64,000 bases of DNA. Source: Rostratula benghalensis (Eukaryota; Chordata; Aves; Charadriiformes; Rostratulidae). Under the pieces are notes generated by a model that saw nothing but the letters and a program-made list of their open reading frames with translations, had not been told where the DNA came from and searched no databases. Location of the stretch: the NCBI GenBank assembly GCA_013399305.1, contig VXAI01000273.1, positions 485,061 to 549,060 of the forward strand. Reading direction: 5' to 3'. Positions 1 to 11,246 of the stretch are shown here, piece after piece. Each line of letters opens with the position of its first letter. Position 1 is the first letter of the stretch. The translations under genes were made by a program, and so were the position numbers.

Positions 1-2747
1 TAAATAAATTTAAATAAATCCACATATTGAGTATATTTATGTTACATGTGGAATATATAGAAATAGACTCTACATTGCTATAATACTTCATTTCTTTGTG
101 ATTCGATTGCTCTGTTGATAGCCCCATGTGTTGCCATTCAGAAACGATGCAGCCGGCTACCAGACAAATGTTTCTTTGTGAAATATGTGAAAGACTACAG
201 ATGTTTCACTGCTCTGCTGAGTACATCTCAGACCCTTTTTGGTGACGTGGCCTGTGCTTGTTTACATAGCAAGTAAGCAAGTGAGGCGTGCTTTCCTTTG
301 AGCCGCAAGACTCAGTAGTAGATATAAGGTTAAAGCCACATATACAGCTCTGGCTTTCAAAGGTTTGATCCAAAGCTTGCTGATGTGATGGATAAATTCC
401 CAGGTCCACGTGATATGGTCACCAGGCTGAAATCACAGCTTGCACACTGCATGATGGTGTTTATATCAATAACTGAATACTGCAGGTTTTATTTCTACTC
501 TTCTTTCACGATCAATGCTAAGCACACGTTTTTCCTCTTGTCTAAAATTGAGATTATTCTTGAAAAATGAGAGTTCTTATACCTATGTAGAGGCTCATAT
601 ATGAATTACCCAGTTCTGGGCATCTGCCCTGTATTTTGGGTAGGGATTGAAAGCTGACAACAAACAAAGTATGTAGAGGAGCCTGCGTCTTTAACTGCAT
701 ATCTCACAGCCACGATCGTTATTCACATGTGAATTGTATTTCATGCAGTAATGATGTTGCATAAACTAGCAGTTTCAGAGGTGTAGATGCAATAATGTCA
801 ACCTTTTTCAGCACGGAAAAGCATGTTCTTTGGAGCTTCTCAGAGCTGGTGTTGTCTGGGGAGGTTCATAAATCGGGAGCATCTGCATGATTCGCAGCAG
901 CAAAACCTGGCTCTGCAGGTCCCTCTGAGTGACCAGACAATCCTTCTGTCAGGCTGTTGTATACTTTGTGAAGCCATGTTTTTAAACATTTGTGTATATG
1001 GAATATTGTAATTTTCCTCCAGTTTTAAAGCTAGATTGCCTCAATCACCATAGAAAACAAAGGGTGAGAAAATACTCTCTCTGAGCAGAACACAAGCAAA
1101 TTTAACACTTCCGAAACACACTGGCAATTTCTTTCCTGGGCATAGCAATGTCATGCCTTTTAGGTGTCATATCCTGTAGTTCAGCCCCTGTTAGATGTTT
1201 GTGTTAGACATTGTATTTGGGGTACACCTTGCTCAGTGGTAACAACTTCACCTGTAGCAAATCAGACGTCGCAGGCTTTTCATGGCGACTGCAAAAACTG
1301 CCCATTCTGCACCTCTGCCAGCATGTTCTTTCCACTCAGGTTTGGGAATAGATTACAATTGGGGTAAAGAAAGAATATATATTGATATATTCATCTTAGA
1401 GTAAACGGGGAAAGCTTGAAGCTGCTGTGGTGTTCGGAATGACAGAAATAGTCCCTGGGCACGATATCCAGGATATTTGTGGGAACTCCTAGTAGTTCCA
1501 GGATAGATCTATTACATGACTTTTCAATGTAATACCCAAGTACCTTGTCTGGGTGTGTATTAGACTTTAAAGATGAACTGAAATCTGAGCATTTCTTCAT
1601 ATATATATTTTTTTTCTGATTAATTTAAAATTGAGAAATTCAAGATGTTGTTAGGAACTTTTCCCTCCTTTCTTTATCAAATGATTCAGTTGTCCTTAGC
1701 CAAGGAGTTGCAAACTTCATCTTGTAAACGTTTGCATTGCACTGAGGTTCAGTTACATAAAACTTGTGTAAGTGTGTATGTTTGGAGGACTCTGTGCATG
1801 TGTGCATTCACACACCTATAGACAATTTTCTGGGTCACTCAAAAAAGGAATCTCTCTTTTTGTTACAAGGTTGTATTTAGCCCTACACAATCTGTTGTGG
1901 GGCAAGTATTTCAAAAGGATAACACCATACATTCAGACTGCAGATAGAGATACAGCAGGACAGGGTGTTTTCTGTACAGTTTATGTCCATTTTACAAACA
2001 AGATTTACAAGCTGGCACTGAGAGCCAAGTGCTTTCCTCCCATCACCACTTCACCAAACCCCATCAGGAACAGTACCTACACTTGTAGAGTAAAAGTGGA
2101 TTCCAAAACAGGGCAAATCTGGAGCAACGCGGGAGTGTGTGCAAATATTGAAACTGTTCTCTTTTTCTTGTTTTAAAAAAGAAAATTATGTTGATCTGTC
2201 TGCAAGTCTCTGGCTGTTAATTAGTGGTGTGCGCCACAGTTGGGTTTTGAAGGACCCACACGTGGTCCTGAGCCTCCTCAGCTGGGGAGCAGCAGAGCCC
2301 TCTCTGCTTACATTGACTCTGGGTTCTCCAATGAAATCAGAAATCTGAAAGCAAACTCCAACACTCAGGGACAATGTATAGATTTGGCACAGTCCTTGGA
2401 GGACTGCGAATCCTAAAATCAATAACTAGATTACACTGATCCGTATTTGTAGAAGTCTCATCTGTGATAGATACAGTATCGATAGGTTGCTTCGTTTTAC
2501 TGAAGCATTTCAGATCACCATGCAGGAAGGCACAGTGGAAGGGTAATTACATTTTCTGGTGTGAGAAATACTTCTTAAGGAAGAGGAAGCCATGGCATTT
2601 GATGTGCCTGTAAATTGCTGCTACCTCCTGCAACATGTCTGAGTGTACATTTGATGATGGTATTGCTGTGCTACTCGTGTTTTTACGATAACAACCATGC
2701 ACTTCTGATTCAGGCACTGGAATGGAGAGACATATAGATGCATATAC
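1..2747. other. AT-rich non-coding stretch
   Basis: I see no gene here. The longest open frame (roughly 1778-2176, plus strand, about 130 codons) has no recognisable domain, no periodic codon bias and no convincing splice sites at its edges. No repeat family was recognised. A short exon cannot be excluded by eye. Confidence 0.6.
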
Positions 2748-2770
2748 GTGTGTGTGTGTGTGTGTGTGTG
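2748..2770. repeat. (GT)n microsatellite
   Basis: A pure GT tract of 23 bases. It makes the opposite strand read as a His/Thr-rich frame, which is an artefact of the repeat. Likely polymorphic in length. Confidence 0.95.
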
Positions 2771-4929
2771 GACAGGGAGACAGAGCCTTTTTTGGAAATG
2801 TACTTTTCAAATATTTGATGCTGCTGTTTCACCACAAATTTCTGCAGCTTGACATACCCAGTTAATTCTAAATAACGTGATGTGGAAAATCCCATGAATA
2901 GCGAAATCAGTGGGACTATTAGGACATCAAAAAACCATCAGGACTGTAATATTTTATATTCTATTTTATGAGAAGTAGGACTTTGCACTACCAGTAATAG
3001 TGAGCTTTGGTGGAGTAAAGGAGTTGTAGTCTGGGTATAAATTGCTTTTTATAACTGATATTGTTAAATACAAAGAGTTAGAGAGCAATAAGCAATTGCT
3101 CCATGCATAAACCAGAGATCCATATTGATCTAAATAATATGTGATTAATGCTAACCACATCTGGCAGAAGTGTGCATCATAGCCCAAAGCCAGATTTACA
3201 CCTAGATGTGAAAACCAGAGACCAAAGCTGTGTGAAGGAAAGCTTAGTCACTCTGTGGCTGATAGAAGTTTAGGCATTGTCCTCTCCCTGTCTGCTGCTT
3301 GGTGTTTTACTGCAGACATCACTGGATCGATCCACAATCTGCAGGTAAAAGAAAAAAATATGATTCAGATATCGCAAATTTTGCCGATTTTGCACTTGGA
3401 TGTCCAGGTTTCCCAGACAATAATGTGTTTTTCTAAGGGTTTTTTGTGAATTCCCAGTATCCTGCATGATTTGTCTCTGAGTCACGTTCCAAATCCCCCT
3501 ATTCAAACAAAAATCTCCCCTTTGCTGTCAGGTTTTGACTAACAGGCATAACACCTTCAGATAGTTTTTTCAAAATCTACTCTGCAGTTTGTGCACAAAA
3601 GCGTGGTTCACATTCATGAATAATTGTACGTCCCAGGCTCTTAAATTCGTGAGGGTGCAATGGAGGCCCCAGCACATCACTAGGTCTTGAAATTCTTAGA
3701 TAATAAGGAATTTACAGCTGCTTTATAATTTTTTTCTAGTCTTCAGCCATGCCCTTAGGATATTTATTGCACATATTCTTTGCATATTTTAAGGAGTAAA
3801 TTAAGCACCTATGTGATATGCATGTTTCTTGGAGCCTATGTCTCAAGCAAGATAAAAAGGATCTAAAATTAAGGCAGTGTTACATTTTCCCTAAAAATAT
3901 TATCCAAAGAATGAAGGTGATACAAATAGTGTGCCTTATAGTAAATACATATAAACACATTTGTTACTTTTAGATGGCATCCCAACAACTCCAGTTTGAA
4001 TTAAACGAAACCACTGGGAAAAGCTGTGGTAAAGGCAGGAAACACGAGTGAGGAAGAATAGATGTTAAGAGAAAGTCTAATGAAAGGAAGCCCAATATTG
4101 ACGGATTATGTAGAGCAGAAGGAGATGAGGTAGAAAAAAGCAGTCAAACACAGACAGAAATACGCTGTTTAGCAGGAGGGGGGGAGGGCTTTATAAACCA
4201 GCTCCAGTTTGCACTATTTGTCCTTCCCCTAAAACACAAGGCACGCTCTCTTTAATGCAGAAAACTTTCTGGAGCCCTGACTCCTTGCAGGGAAAAGATG
4301 CAGAGGGAATAAATGCCGAGCCTTCAGCAAGCTCTGAGCTGCGGGCAGCCCACCTGTCTGCACCCTGGGACCCCAGGCTGGCACTTCCCTGTGAGTCCCA
4401 CAGATTCAGTCAGGTTTGGTTTGGACAGTCTGAGAGAGTGGGATGAAACCTGAAGCGACCTCTGAGAGTGCTCGGGTGGCCCGGACAGGCTTTAAGACAA
4501 TTTTTTTCTAATTTGTCCCAGAGAGAGACAGTTGTGGTTTCCAGGGTGAGGCGATGGTCCTTGAGGGGTACTACTACAGACCCTGCTCCTAAAAATATTT
4601 TGCATGTGTTTTTGCAAAGGATTTCATTGGGGTTCTGAACTTCCTCACTGCACACAACTTAAAGCTCTGCCTGAATCTTTGCAGGCTCAGGGATCCGTAT
4701 CTTAATTATAAAGGGACATCCATGGATGTAACTGCATTTTGGTTAAGAAAAGCCTTTGTATACCACATCTAATGAATGTGAGGTTATGGTAACAACAGAA
4801 CAAAAGCAGCCCTTGCATTACAGAGCTTATAACTGAATTGGACTCAGTTAGCTTTGATATGCTTTTCCTCATGTTACGTGAAACAATTTTATTTTACTGA
4901 TACGAGATAGTTCAAAGTAATAAAGACTC
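2771..4929. other. Non-coding, no recognised element
   Basis: Mixed AT-rich DNA with stop codons in all frames at short spacing. A G-rich tract followed by a TATA-like string lies near 4170-4195, but nothing around it supports a promoter. No repeat or gene was recognised. Confidence 0.55.
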
Positions 4930-5215
4930 TCTCCCAGTATCTGGTGCTTGCTCAATACTAGTAATTTATGTTGATTTTGTGCATTCTTCTTGTAACCACT
5001 ATTCAGCCATCTATAAATCAATCAATCACCTGAGGAAATTCATTGAGAAAACTGTGAAAATGCATTTTGTGCACAAACCTCTCACTCAGTAGAACGCTGA
5101 AGTTTTACTAAGTGAATTTTACCTCCAGGAATAAAACATCGCGCACATTAATTATCTTATTGCACATTTTTAATTATATTTCATTGCCCAGCAAAGCATA
5201 TCCACAAATCCCCTC
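4930..5215. promoter_or_regulatory. Candidate regulatory (conserved-type) AT-rich element
   Basis: This stretch has two TAATTA homeodomain cores (5149-5154 and 5171-5176), a GATA-type core next to the first, and few simple repeats. That composition is typical of developmental enhancers in vertebrate gene deserts. I cannot see conservation from one sequence, so the call is an inference. Confidence 0.2.
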
Positions 5216-7099
5216 ATGTACATGGAGAGCTGGTATCAGAGCAGAGCAGGTCTGTGCCTGTGTCTGAAGGGGTCACTGGAAACTAAATGTGCAAGTTCCC
5301 ACACGGCAGCATAAGCACAGCAAATATTAACAGCAGTTTTATATCAGCTGTTTCAGTGCAGTTCAGATGTAGCAAAAAGTCTTCCAGCTTGCATATAAGC
5401 AGTAAAAATACAGAAAGATATTACATGGACAGCAACTGCTTTTGAAACATTAATATCATGGTAACAGTCATGTAATCACTTTGGAAGGCTCTTTGGCGAT
5501 AGGTTCACAATAGGGATTAAAAGCCAGAAAAATGCAGTGCTCAACAGTGTGACAAACTCTCCCAAGCAAAACCAGGGTATCAAATACCAGGAAAACACAC
5601 TGTCATACTCCAAGCATTTTATTTTTTTTTTTTTTTGTCAAGACAAGAAGGTGCTCATAGATGTTCAGTGTCCAGGACACACCTCACACCCTTGTTAATT
5701 TTGAACATCTTTGTAGCCCTGTATCTGGGATGGGGAGAGGCTCTGGATCAGGCACTACATGAACACTCCTGAAAATTGTTATGCACTGGCAATTTTAATT
5801 TGCTGTAAAAACTTAACACGCACACACATATTTATATATACATGCACACACACAAAGTGTGATGGAATAAAGGGAAGAGCCCAGATGCTGCCTCAAAAAT
5901 GTAAAGTGATATCCTAAGTTATTTTCACTCTTATCTGCAAAATATTATCCAAATATTAGATGCATAGTGCTATAGGAAAGGGAAAAGATCAGCCTTGGAA
6001 GGTCTTAGACTCATTGATGGTTTCTTCTGGCAACAAGAAAACCTACCCATACCTCCAATCTAGGAAGAGCAGATCTACGCACAGAAATCCCCACTAGTCT
6101 CTGCCCTGAAGCCAGCTTCTTAGCTTTAGGATCACTTTGATTTAAGTTTCTTACACTTCAGCAAAATGCAGCAGAGCTTGACAAATTCATTTTGCAAGAG
6201 AAAGTCTGCTACGACTTGTTTTCTTTCTGGTTTTGAAATGGGGAAGTGGTGGAAAGCATTCCTAAACAAAAAAGATTATTTTCACCACAGTTAAGCTAAA
6301 TTTTACAGGGACCGTGGAACACCATACTGTACACCAGGAGATACTAGCTTTGGTGAATAAGCAGTGTTAAAAATCCTTGTCTACATTTGAGGTGCAGTTC
6401 AGTTATTTGGGCTTACAGATTTCACCCTCTTAGGTAAAAAAAAGAGATTCTGTAAATAAATTTATTGAATGTAAAGTTACAGTTAGTTCTTGAATGGCAA
6501 GAAATGATTACCAGAAACTAATGAATTCTGTCAGGACCTTGAAATTATAAGTATGCACTGAACTGGATCTCTCAGTTTAAGCTCTAATGTCTTTGACTTC
6601 ACTAAGTAGGTCAGACCAGCAGCGAGTACAGATGTCAAAAGATAAGGTTAAAAATCCAAGCAAAAAAATGGAAAATGTGTGATCCCCTATGTTTGCAACT
6701 CAATAAATGCTTTAAAAAAACCCAAACCTGTTCTTGGGTAAGAAGAACTATCTGCAGAAGATCTAAGTACAATTTTCTTCTAAAGAAAAATTTCAGAGGT
6801 GTTTGTTGGTGGCAGATGCTGTCCAAGGAGAAATAAGATTATATATGGACTCACTAGGACTCTCTCCTTATTTTGATTTTGTGCAGTGGATGGTATGCAG
6901 GACGGGTCAGGGAGGACAGACACTTCTCCTTGAGAGTCACCTTCCTGAACCACAGAATTGTGCTTGACCAGCAGGAGCCATCTCAGCCTTCCTTTGGAAA
7001 AGGCACGTGGTGTTCTTTTCTGATTTAGCCAACAAAACACTATGAGGAACTTCACTGAAAATAGCTTATTGCATTGGTGCTGCATGAAAATATCCCAAA
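5216..7099. other. Non-coding, no recognised element
   Basis: AT-rich DNA with an oligo-T tract near 5620-5637 and an imperfect CA/TA-rich patch near 5818-5856. Open frames such as the one on the minus strand near 6780-7085 carry no recognisable domain. No gene or transposon was seen. Confidence 0.55.
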
Positions 7100-7268
7100 T
7101 ATCCCCACTGTGCCCACCCTGGGGAGCCTGGGATCATGGTAGACAAAATAGGATCTGGGATGCAAGGGGGCACTGGGGATGTGCCCAGCCTGGGAGGGTG
7201 CAGATGTTGCACCCCGGTCTGATGGCACTGCCCACTGCGGGGACAGGGTGTGCCTGGGGTGGGTGTGC

Positions 7269-7322
7269 CCTGAGATGTGACCAGGGATGGCATGTCCTGA
7301 GATGTGACCAGGGATGGCATGT
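7269..7322. repeat. Two-copy 27-bp tandem repeat
   Basis: The 27-base unit beginning CCTGAGATGTGACC occurs twice in perfect tandem (7269-7295 and 7296-7322). A partial, degraded related unit seems to follow. The identity of the copies indicates a recent duplication or an expandable minisatellite seed. Confidence 0.9.
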
Positions 7323-7354
7323 ACCATGATGTGGGTGAGAGCAGCATTTGCCCA

Positions 7355-7380
7355 GGGGCAGGGCTGGGGCCAGGACGGGG
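7355..7380 (+). other. G-quadruplex motif
   Basis: Four G runs of at least three bases (7355-7358, 7361-7363, 7366-7369, 7377-7380) are separated by loops of 2, 2 and 7 bases. This meets the usual intramolecular quadruplex pattern on the plus strand. Confidence 0.7.
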
Positions 7381-7814
7381 CAAGGCAGTACCTGAGTCAC
7401 AGGGGTGCCACCATGTCACCTTGGTCTGCAGGGCCCAGCGGGCACAGGGGTGCAGCCTGAGCACTGCATTTTCCACAGGAGTTCCCAGGCACTACAGGGC
7501 ACTGCTGCAAGATGGCATTGGCCCCCACTGCCTGAAGATGTCCCCTGCTGGGGGAGAAGTGGTTGGTGCCAGGATTTAATATGCACAAATAATTTGTAAG
7601 GAGTCTTAGACCATGAGGGAGCTGATTTAAACCCACAGAGGGTCTGTGCAGGGAGTTACGAGCCCAGGTGAGCACTGGCCTGTGGACATAATGTTGCCTT
7701 CAGAAAGGGTTGGGCAGTGTCCTTTCTTAAAATCCTGGAAAGGCTATAAAACCAGCGCAGTAGGGGTTCCTTCTGTCTTCTACTGTCTGAAGTTTCTTCC
7801 CACAGATAGATGGC

Positions 7815-7880
7815 TTTTTGCTCAGAGATTCCATCTCTGATGGAATTCCATCTCTGATGGATTCCATCTCTGAGCAAAAA
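7815..7880. repeat. Palindrome with tandem units in the loop
   Basis: Perfect 15-base inverted arms (7815-7829 and 7866-7880; the left arm begins TTTTTGCTCAGAGA) enclose a 36-base loop. The loop and inner arms contain about three direct copies of a unit containing TTCCATCTCTGA, itself partly self-complementary (TCCAT/ATGGA). The DNA could extrude a cruciform, and an RNA across it would form a strong hairpin. Confidence 0.9.
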
Positions 7881-8647
7881 CTGAGCTGCTCACAGAAGAG
7901 CCTGACCCTGGAACCAGACCCTCAACAGCAGCAAGTGCCACCTGGCTCCTGAAAACCCGTGATAGCCAGTGGTACTTGCAGCTTGGGATGAGACTGGCAT
8001 TTGTGCCAGAGTGCTACCCTGTGCTGGGAGCATCCCAGTGCTTGGTGGGAGGGGTCTCCTCAAACTTTCAAGTTCCTGTGCTAGAGGTGGATATGGAAGA
8101 TGCTCTCATGAGGTGCTGATGTGGGATGTTAATGTGTAGTGAGGGAGCTGGGATGCATCCTATCCATGTAGTGCCACATGCTGAGGCTGGCCATCATGCC
8201 CCAAGGCCAGAGGAGACCTCTGGGGAGGATGCCCCAAGCTAGGACTGATCCTGCAATGCATCCCTGCTTTGCACAGCCACCAGCAGCAGCAGGGAGGCTG
8301 CAGGTAGTCACCATGGGCCGGGTGCAGGCAGCAGTGAGCCTTTCCTGGGGCCTGGCTGTGCCCAATCTTCTGCCATGAGCCCAGTTTCGGCAGTCGCTGT
8401 ATTGGGAGCAGGCAGGAGTCCAGGACACCCAGGCTGTCACCCTGGTTTGCTCTCCCTGTAGCACTCACTGCCGCCTGCCAAGTGAACGGCGTAGGGGAGA
8501 CAGAGGATAATGTGCCGTATTGTGCTCTCTCAGCACCTTTCTCTCTTCCACAGTCTGACCATTGTGTGCGTTTTATCACGATTAAACTCCAGATGAACAT
8601 CAAAGGGAAAGAAGTTCATCAAAACAGGAGTGGAACAAAAGGCTTTT

Positions 8648-8895
8648 AAAGTGCGGTTATCACGCACCAAGCCGTGCCTTTCCGAGGCAGAAAAGTTCAC
8701 GTTAAATATAGACTACCTTACTGGCCCTGCTTTGATGGTGAGAGCACCCAGTGGCCCTCAGCGCCATCCGGCAGCCGGACCTGGTGCTGGAGCTGTTACC
8801 GCAAATCCCTCTCCGTTTTCGAGGCTCTGTCGTGCGTGGGTGCCGGAGCTGGCCGAGGCCACCGGTGTGCAGGGAACAGCCAGCAACGGCCTGGG
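8648..8895. other. Small CpG-rich patch
   Basis: I count about 17 CpG dinucleotides in roughly 250 bases, dense for this otherwise CpG-poor window. Open frames exist on both strands but none has a recognisable domain. It could be a small orphan CpG island, the promoter or first exon of an unannotated transcript, or a GC-rich conserved element. Length is near or below the usual island threshold. Confidence 0.4.
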
Positions 8896-10683
8896 AAAGC
8901 ACATGCTTTATTCATACAAGTGAGTGGCACTTTTCTGCTCAAAATATAAATAGTGAATGGGTGGTTTTTTTTTTTTTTCTCTAATGAAGTGCTCTGTAAT
9001 GACAGTTGGGAGACTTTGCTTTTCCCCAGGTATAAACGCTGGGAACTCAAATAACTAGTAATAGTTTTGCAATTTATAATCATGTTTATAAGCTATAAAC
9101 TGTGTAAAATGTGCTGGCCGCCAGAGAATTTAAAAAACCAGTTGCAGTTCATGCACAAGCTCATTTTTTTTTTACTGAAAAAGCAAAAAAAGAACTAGCA
9201 GGAGATGGGGTGAGGGAAGGGCTGGTTATGTGATTAGCACTTTTTGCCCAGGGAATGCAGAGTGGGTCTCCTTAGGAAGAAGTCCATTAGCCAAGGTCAT
9301 GTTCCAAGAACGAGCCTGAGTTCTGATACAAAGTCCCTGGAACAAAAATTAATGGGATTTTAAACTCACAAATAAATATTCATTACTTTCTTGATTACTT
9401 ATTTTTTTTTCCCTTAAATAAAAAGATTCTTTTGTTAAGACAAGTTGACATCTTCCTATTTTCCATTCAATAATTGCTCCAGTGAGAAGTGGAGCAGGTG
9501 GTGAGTGAGAAATATTTCAGCCCTCACTGAAGAGAGTGCATAAAAATCATAGTCTCAGAGAAAATTAAGGATTTTGGTTTTTTCTTTTCAAATATCAGTG
9601 GAGAAATACGTTATTTATGGATTTGGAGAGCAAGCTCCTGAAAAAAAAAAAAAAAAAAAAAGAAGATAAAGTCCCCTATTTACCAGCCCTGCAATCACTG
9701 AGCATGCCAAACTCCCGTTGAGGTGATGGTCATTTTGTGCCAGAGAGACAGCATATGGCACAAAGCAATTCTCATTCTCAACTCTAGGTAAAAAAGTTTG
9801 TTACTGCAGGCTTACACGGGGATCGATTTATTCTTTCCAAAAATGGAAGCTTGAGGATGATGGGCTGTAAGGTCTGTTGTGCAGGGGTGGGGTACAGTCC
9901 ATGGTTCTGTGTTAAACCTATAAAGCAAGAGGTTTTATAGGCAGAGGGAGTGTATTTGTTTATCTAAAACAACATCCCTGCTATGACTAGTCAGAAAAGC
10001 TGAAGACAACAAATCCAAATGAAAATCAGAGTGTGGAAAAAGCCTCTTAAAGTCTTGTACTATTAAAGCAAGCCATGGCTTTTCTGCTTATTTTTAAAAG
10101 TGATCTGCACAGGGGATATATGCGCCACAGAAATCCATGGTGTAATCAGGTATTACCTGGTGTGATCTAGACAAAGAAAGGATTTTTTTTTTTTTGTAAG
10201 TCCATGTAAAACTGAACGCAAAGATGATCCACAGCTCCAGAAAGCCTGCAGGTTGCTACAAAAGCCCCAAGAAAGGCTCTGCAAGAAGGGGTAAACAATT
10301 AACACAAATTTTAAATCAATGCGCTGTCACCTTAATAGCCAGTGAAGTCAGCTCAGACGGGTGTAATATGATGAGACAGTTTAATTCTTGTTATGACATT
10401 AGCTGCAGACTTTTACAACAGCTGAAAATGCTGGAGTGAGAAGAGTTTCCAATTATCACTGAGCTACGATACACAACTCTGGATTAGACCGAGGCATGAA
10501 CAAGGGCTCCTCAGCCTGACAAGCAACACGCAACAAAAGCCACAGAAGTTTCCAAAATCCAATGCAGATATTTTCCCTTCCCTCCTTTAGCTTATATGCT
10601 TCTGAAAAGGTTTATTTCTGATAAAATAAGGCCATTTTTTAAGAGCCTAGCAGTGAAACCAGCTCCGAAGCTGTGTGTGCTAC
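8896..10683. other. AT-rich non-coding with homopolymer tracts
   Basis: It contains poly-T near 8965-8978, T/A runs near 9165-9190, a poly-A tract listed separately and poly-T near 10184-10195. No gene body is visible. The stretch 9050-9160 is AT-rich with TATAAGC-like and TAAAC-like words but has no decisive motif. Confidence 0.5.
9641..9661. repeat. Poly-A tract (21 bases)
   Basis: An uninterrupted run of 21 A. The upstream sequence shows no recognisable retrogene or LINE 3' end and no AATAAA at proper spacing, so I treat it as a simple repeat and not as the tail of a processed pseudogene. Confidence 0.85.
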
Positions 10684-10689
10684 GATGTT

Positions 10690-10990
10690 ATATATCATAA
10701 ATCCGTACATCCAGGAGGTGAACTGAACCAATCTGAAGCGATTCTGTTTTCTCAGCATTAAGCTTCAAAAAATTAAAAGTCACCCAGGCTTGAAGCGCAG
10801 ATAGACAGGTAATAAGCCATGACAGCACTTCACGGGAATCCGCAGGAATAGGCAAGTAGGCCTGGGTGTCAGCCATATAAATATGATCATCAGACCCAAA
10901 GCTCCGAATAACACCGCCAAGTGTGAGCATGTCAATATTAAAGGCAAGCGGGCTGTGAACAGGAGCCCGAGGGAGCGGAGGGTTTAGTGG
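10690..10990 (-). mobile_element. Ancient L2-like LINE, reverse-transcriptase fragment
   Basis: The minus strand at 10727-10948 encodes a segment matching LINE reverse transcriptase around the catalytic YADD box and just after it. Recognisable blocks in order are GVIRSFG, the box itself, CLSALQAW and FNFLKLNAEKTE; they correspond to the family pattern IIRSFG-x-YADDTQLYL-x-CLxxIxxWM-x-NFLKLNxxKTE of L2-clade elements. The box reads YMAD with the first catalytic Asp lost, so the enzyme would be dead. The frame is nevertheless open and runs on for about 80 more codons upstream into GC-rich, non-LINE sequence up to 11185. L2-type elements are long extinct in birds, so an intact frame is unexpected; the segment may be an exapted conserved element. 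The exact family (L2 versus a sister clade) needs a library search. Confidence 0.65.
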
Positions 10991-11213
10991 CTGGGCCGAC
11001 GACCAGGGAGGCTGCTCCCATGCCCCCGGAGAGGGGCTAAGCCTGTCTGGAAATGCAGAGCCCCGAGCCGGGAATGGGCTGCAGTTCACACGCCAGCGGG
11101 AAGGCTCTCCTTCTGGGTAGCACAGAGCTGTGCTCACTGGGAAGGGATTATTTTTCCTGTGTGTTTTGGGATGGTTTTGCATCACTTTTATTTCACAGCT
11201 TGTTTTAGACCTC
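10991..11213. other. GC-rich segment beside the L2 fossil
   Basis: About ten CpGs fall between 10960 and 11110. The minus-strand frame of the L2 fossil continues through it, giving a Pro/Ser-rich translation with no similarity I recognise. Probably host DNA flanking the fossil. Confidence 0.35.
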
Positions 11214-11246
11214 TTTTTTTTTTTTTGGTTGGTTGGTTGGTTTTTT
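11214..11246. repeat. Poly-T plus (GGTT)n simple repeat
   Basis: A run of 13 T is followed by about four GGTT units and another T run. Simple repeat with no other content. Confidence 0.9.

Larger units (their letters stand above)
7100..8600. other. GC-rich non-coding island with tandem and hairpin structure
   Basis: This stretch is clearly richer in G and C than its surroundings, with many CCAGG/CAGGG-like words. Long overlapping open frames on both strands follow from the low density of AT-rich stop codons. Their translations are Pro/Gly/Cys/Trp-rich and match nothing I know. It contains a 27-bp tandem duplication, a G-quadruplex motif and a palindrome, listed separately. Confidence 0.55.

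Noticed and set aside
1778..2176. About 130-codon plus-strand open frame
   Set aside because: No recognisable domain or codon bias; ends in a poly-Phe stretch from a T-rich tract.
4170..4200. G-rich box plus TATA-like string as a promoter
   Set aside because: A single pair of short motifs without CpG enrichment, initiator or downstream exon.
9641..9661. Poly-A as the tail of a processed pseudogene or SINE
   Set aside because: No recognisable mRNA-like or SINE-like body upstream and no target-site duplication found around it.
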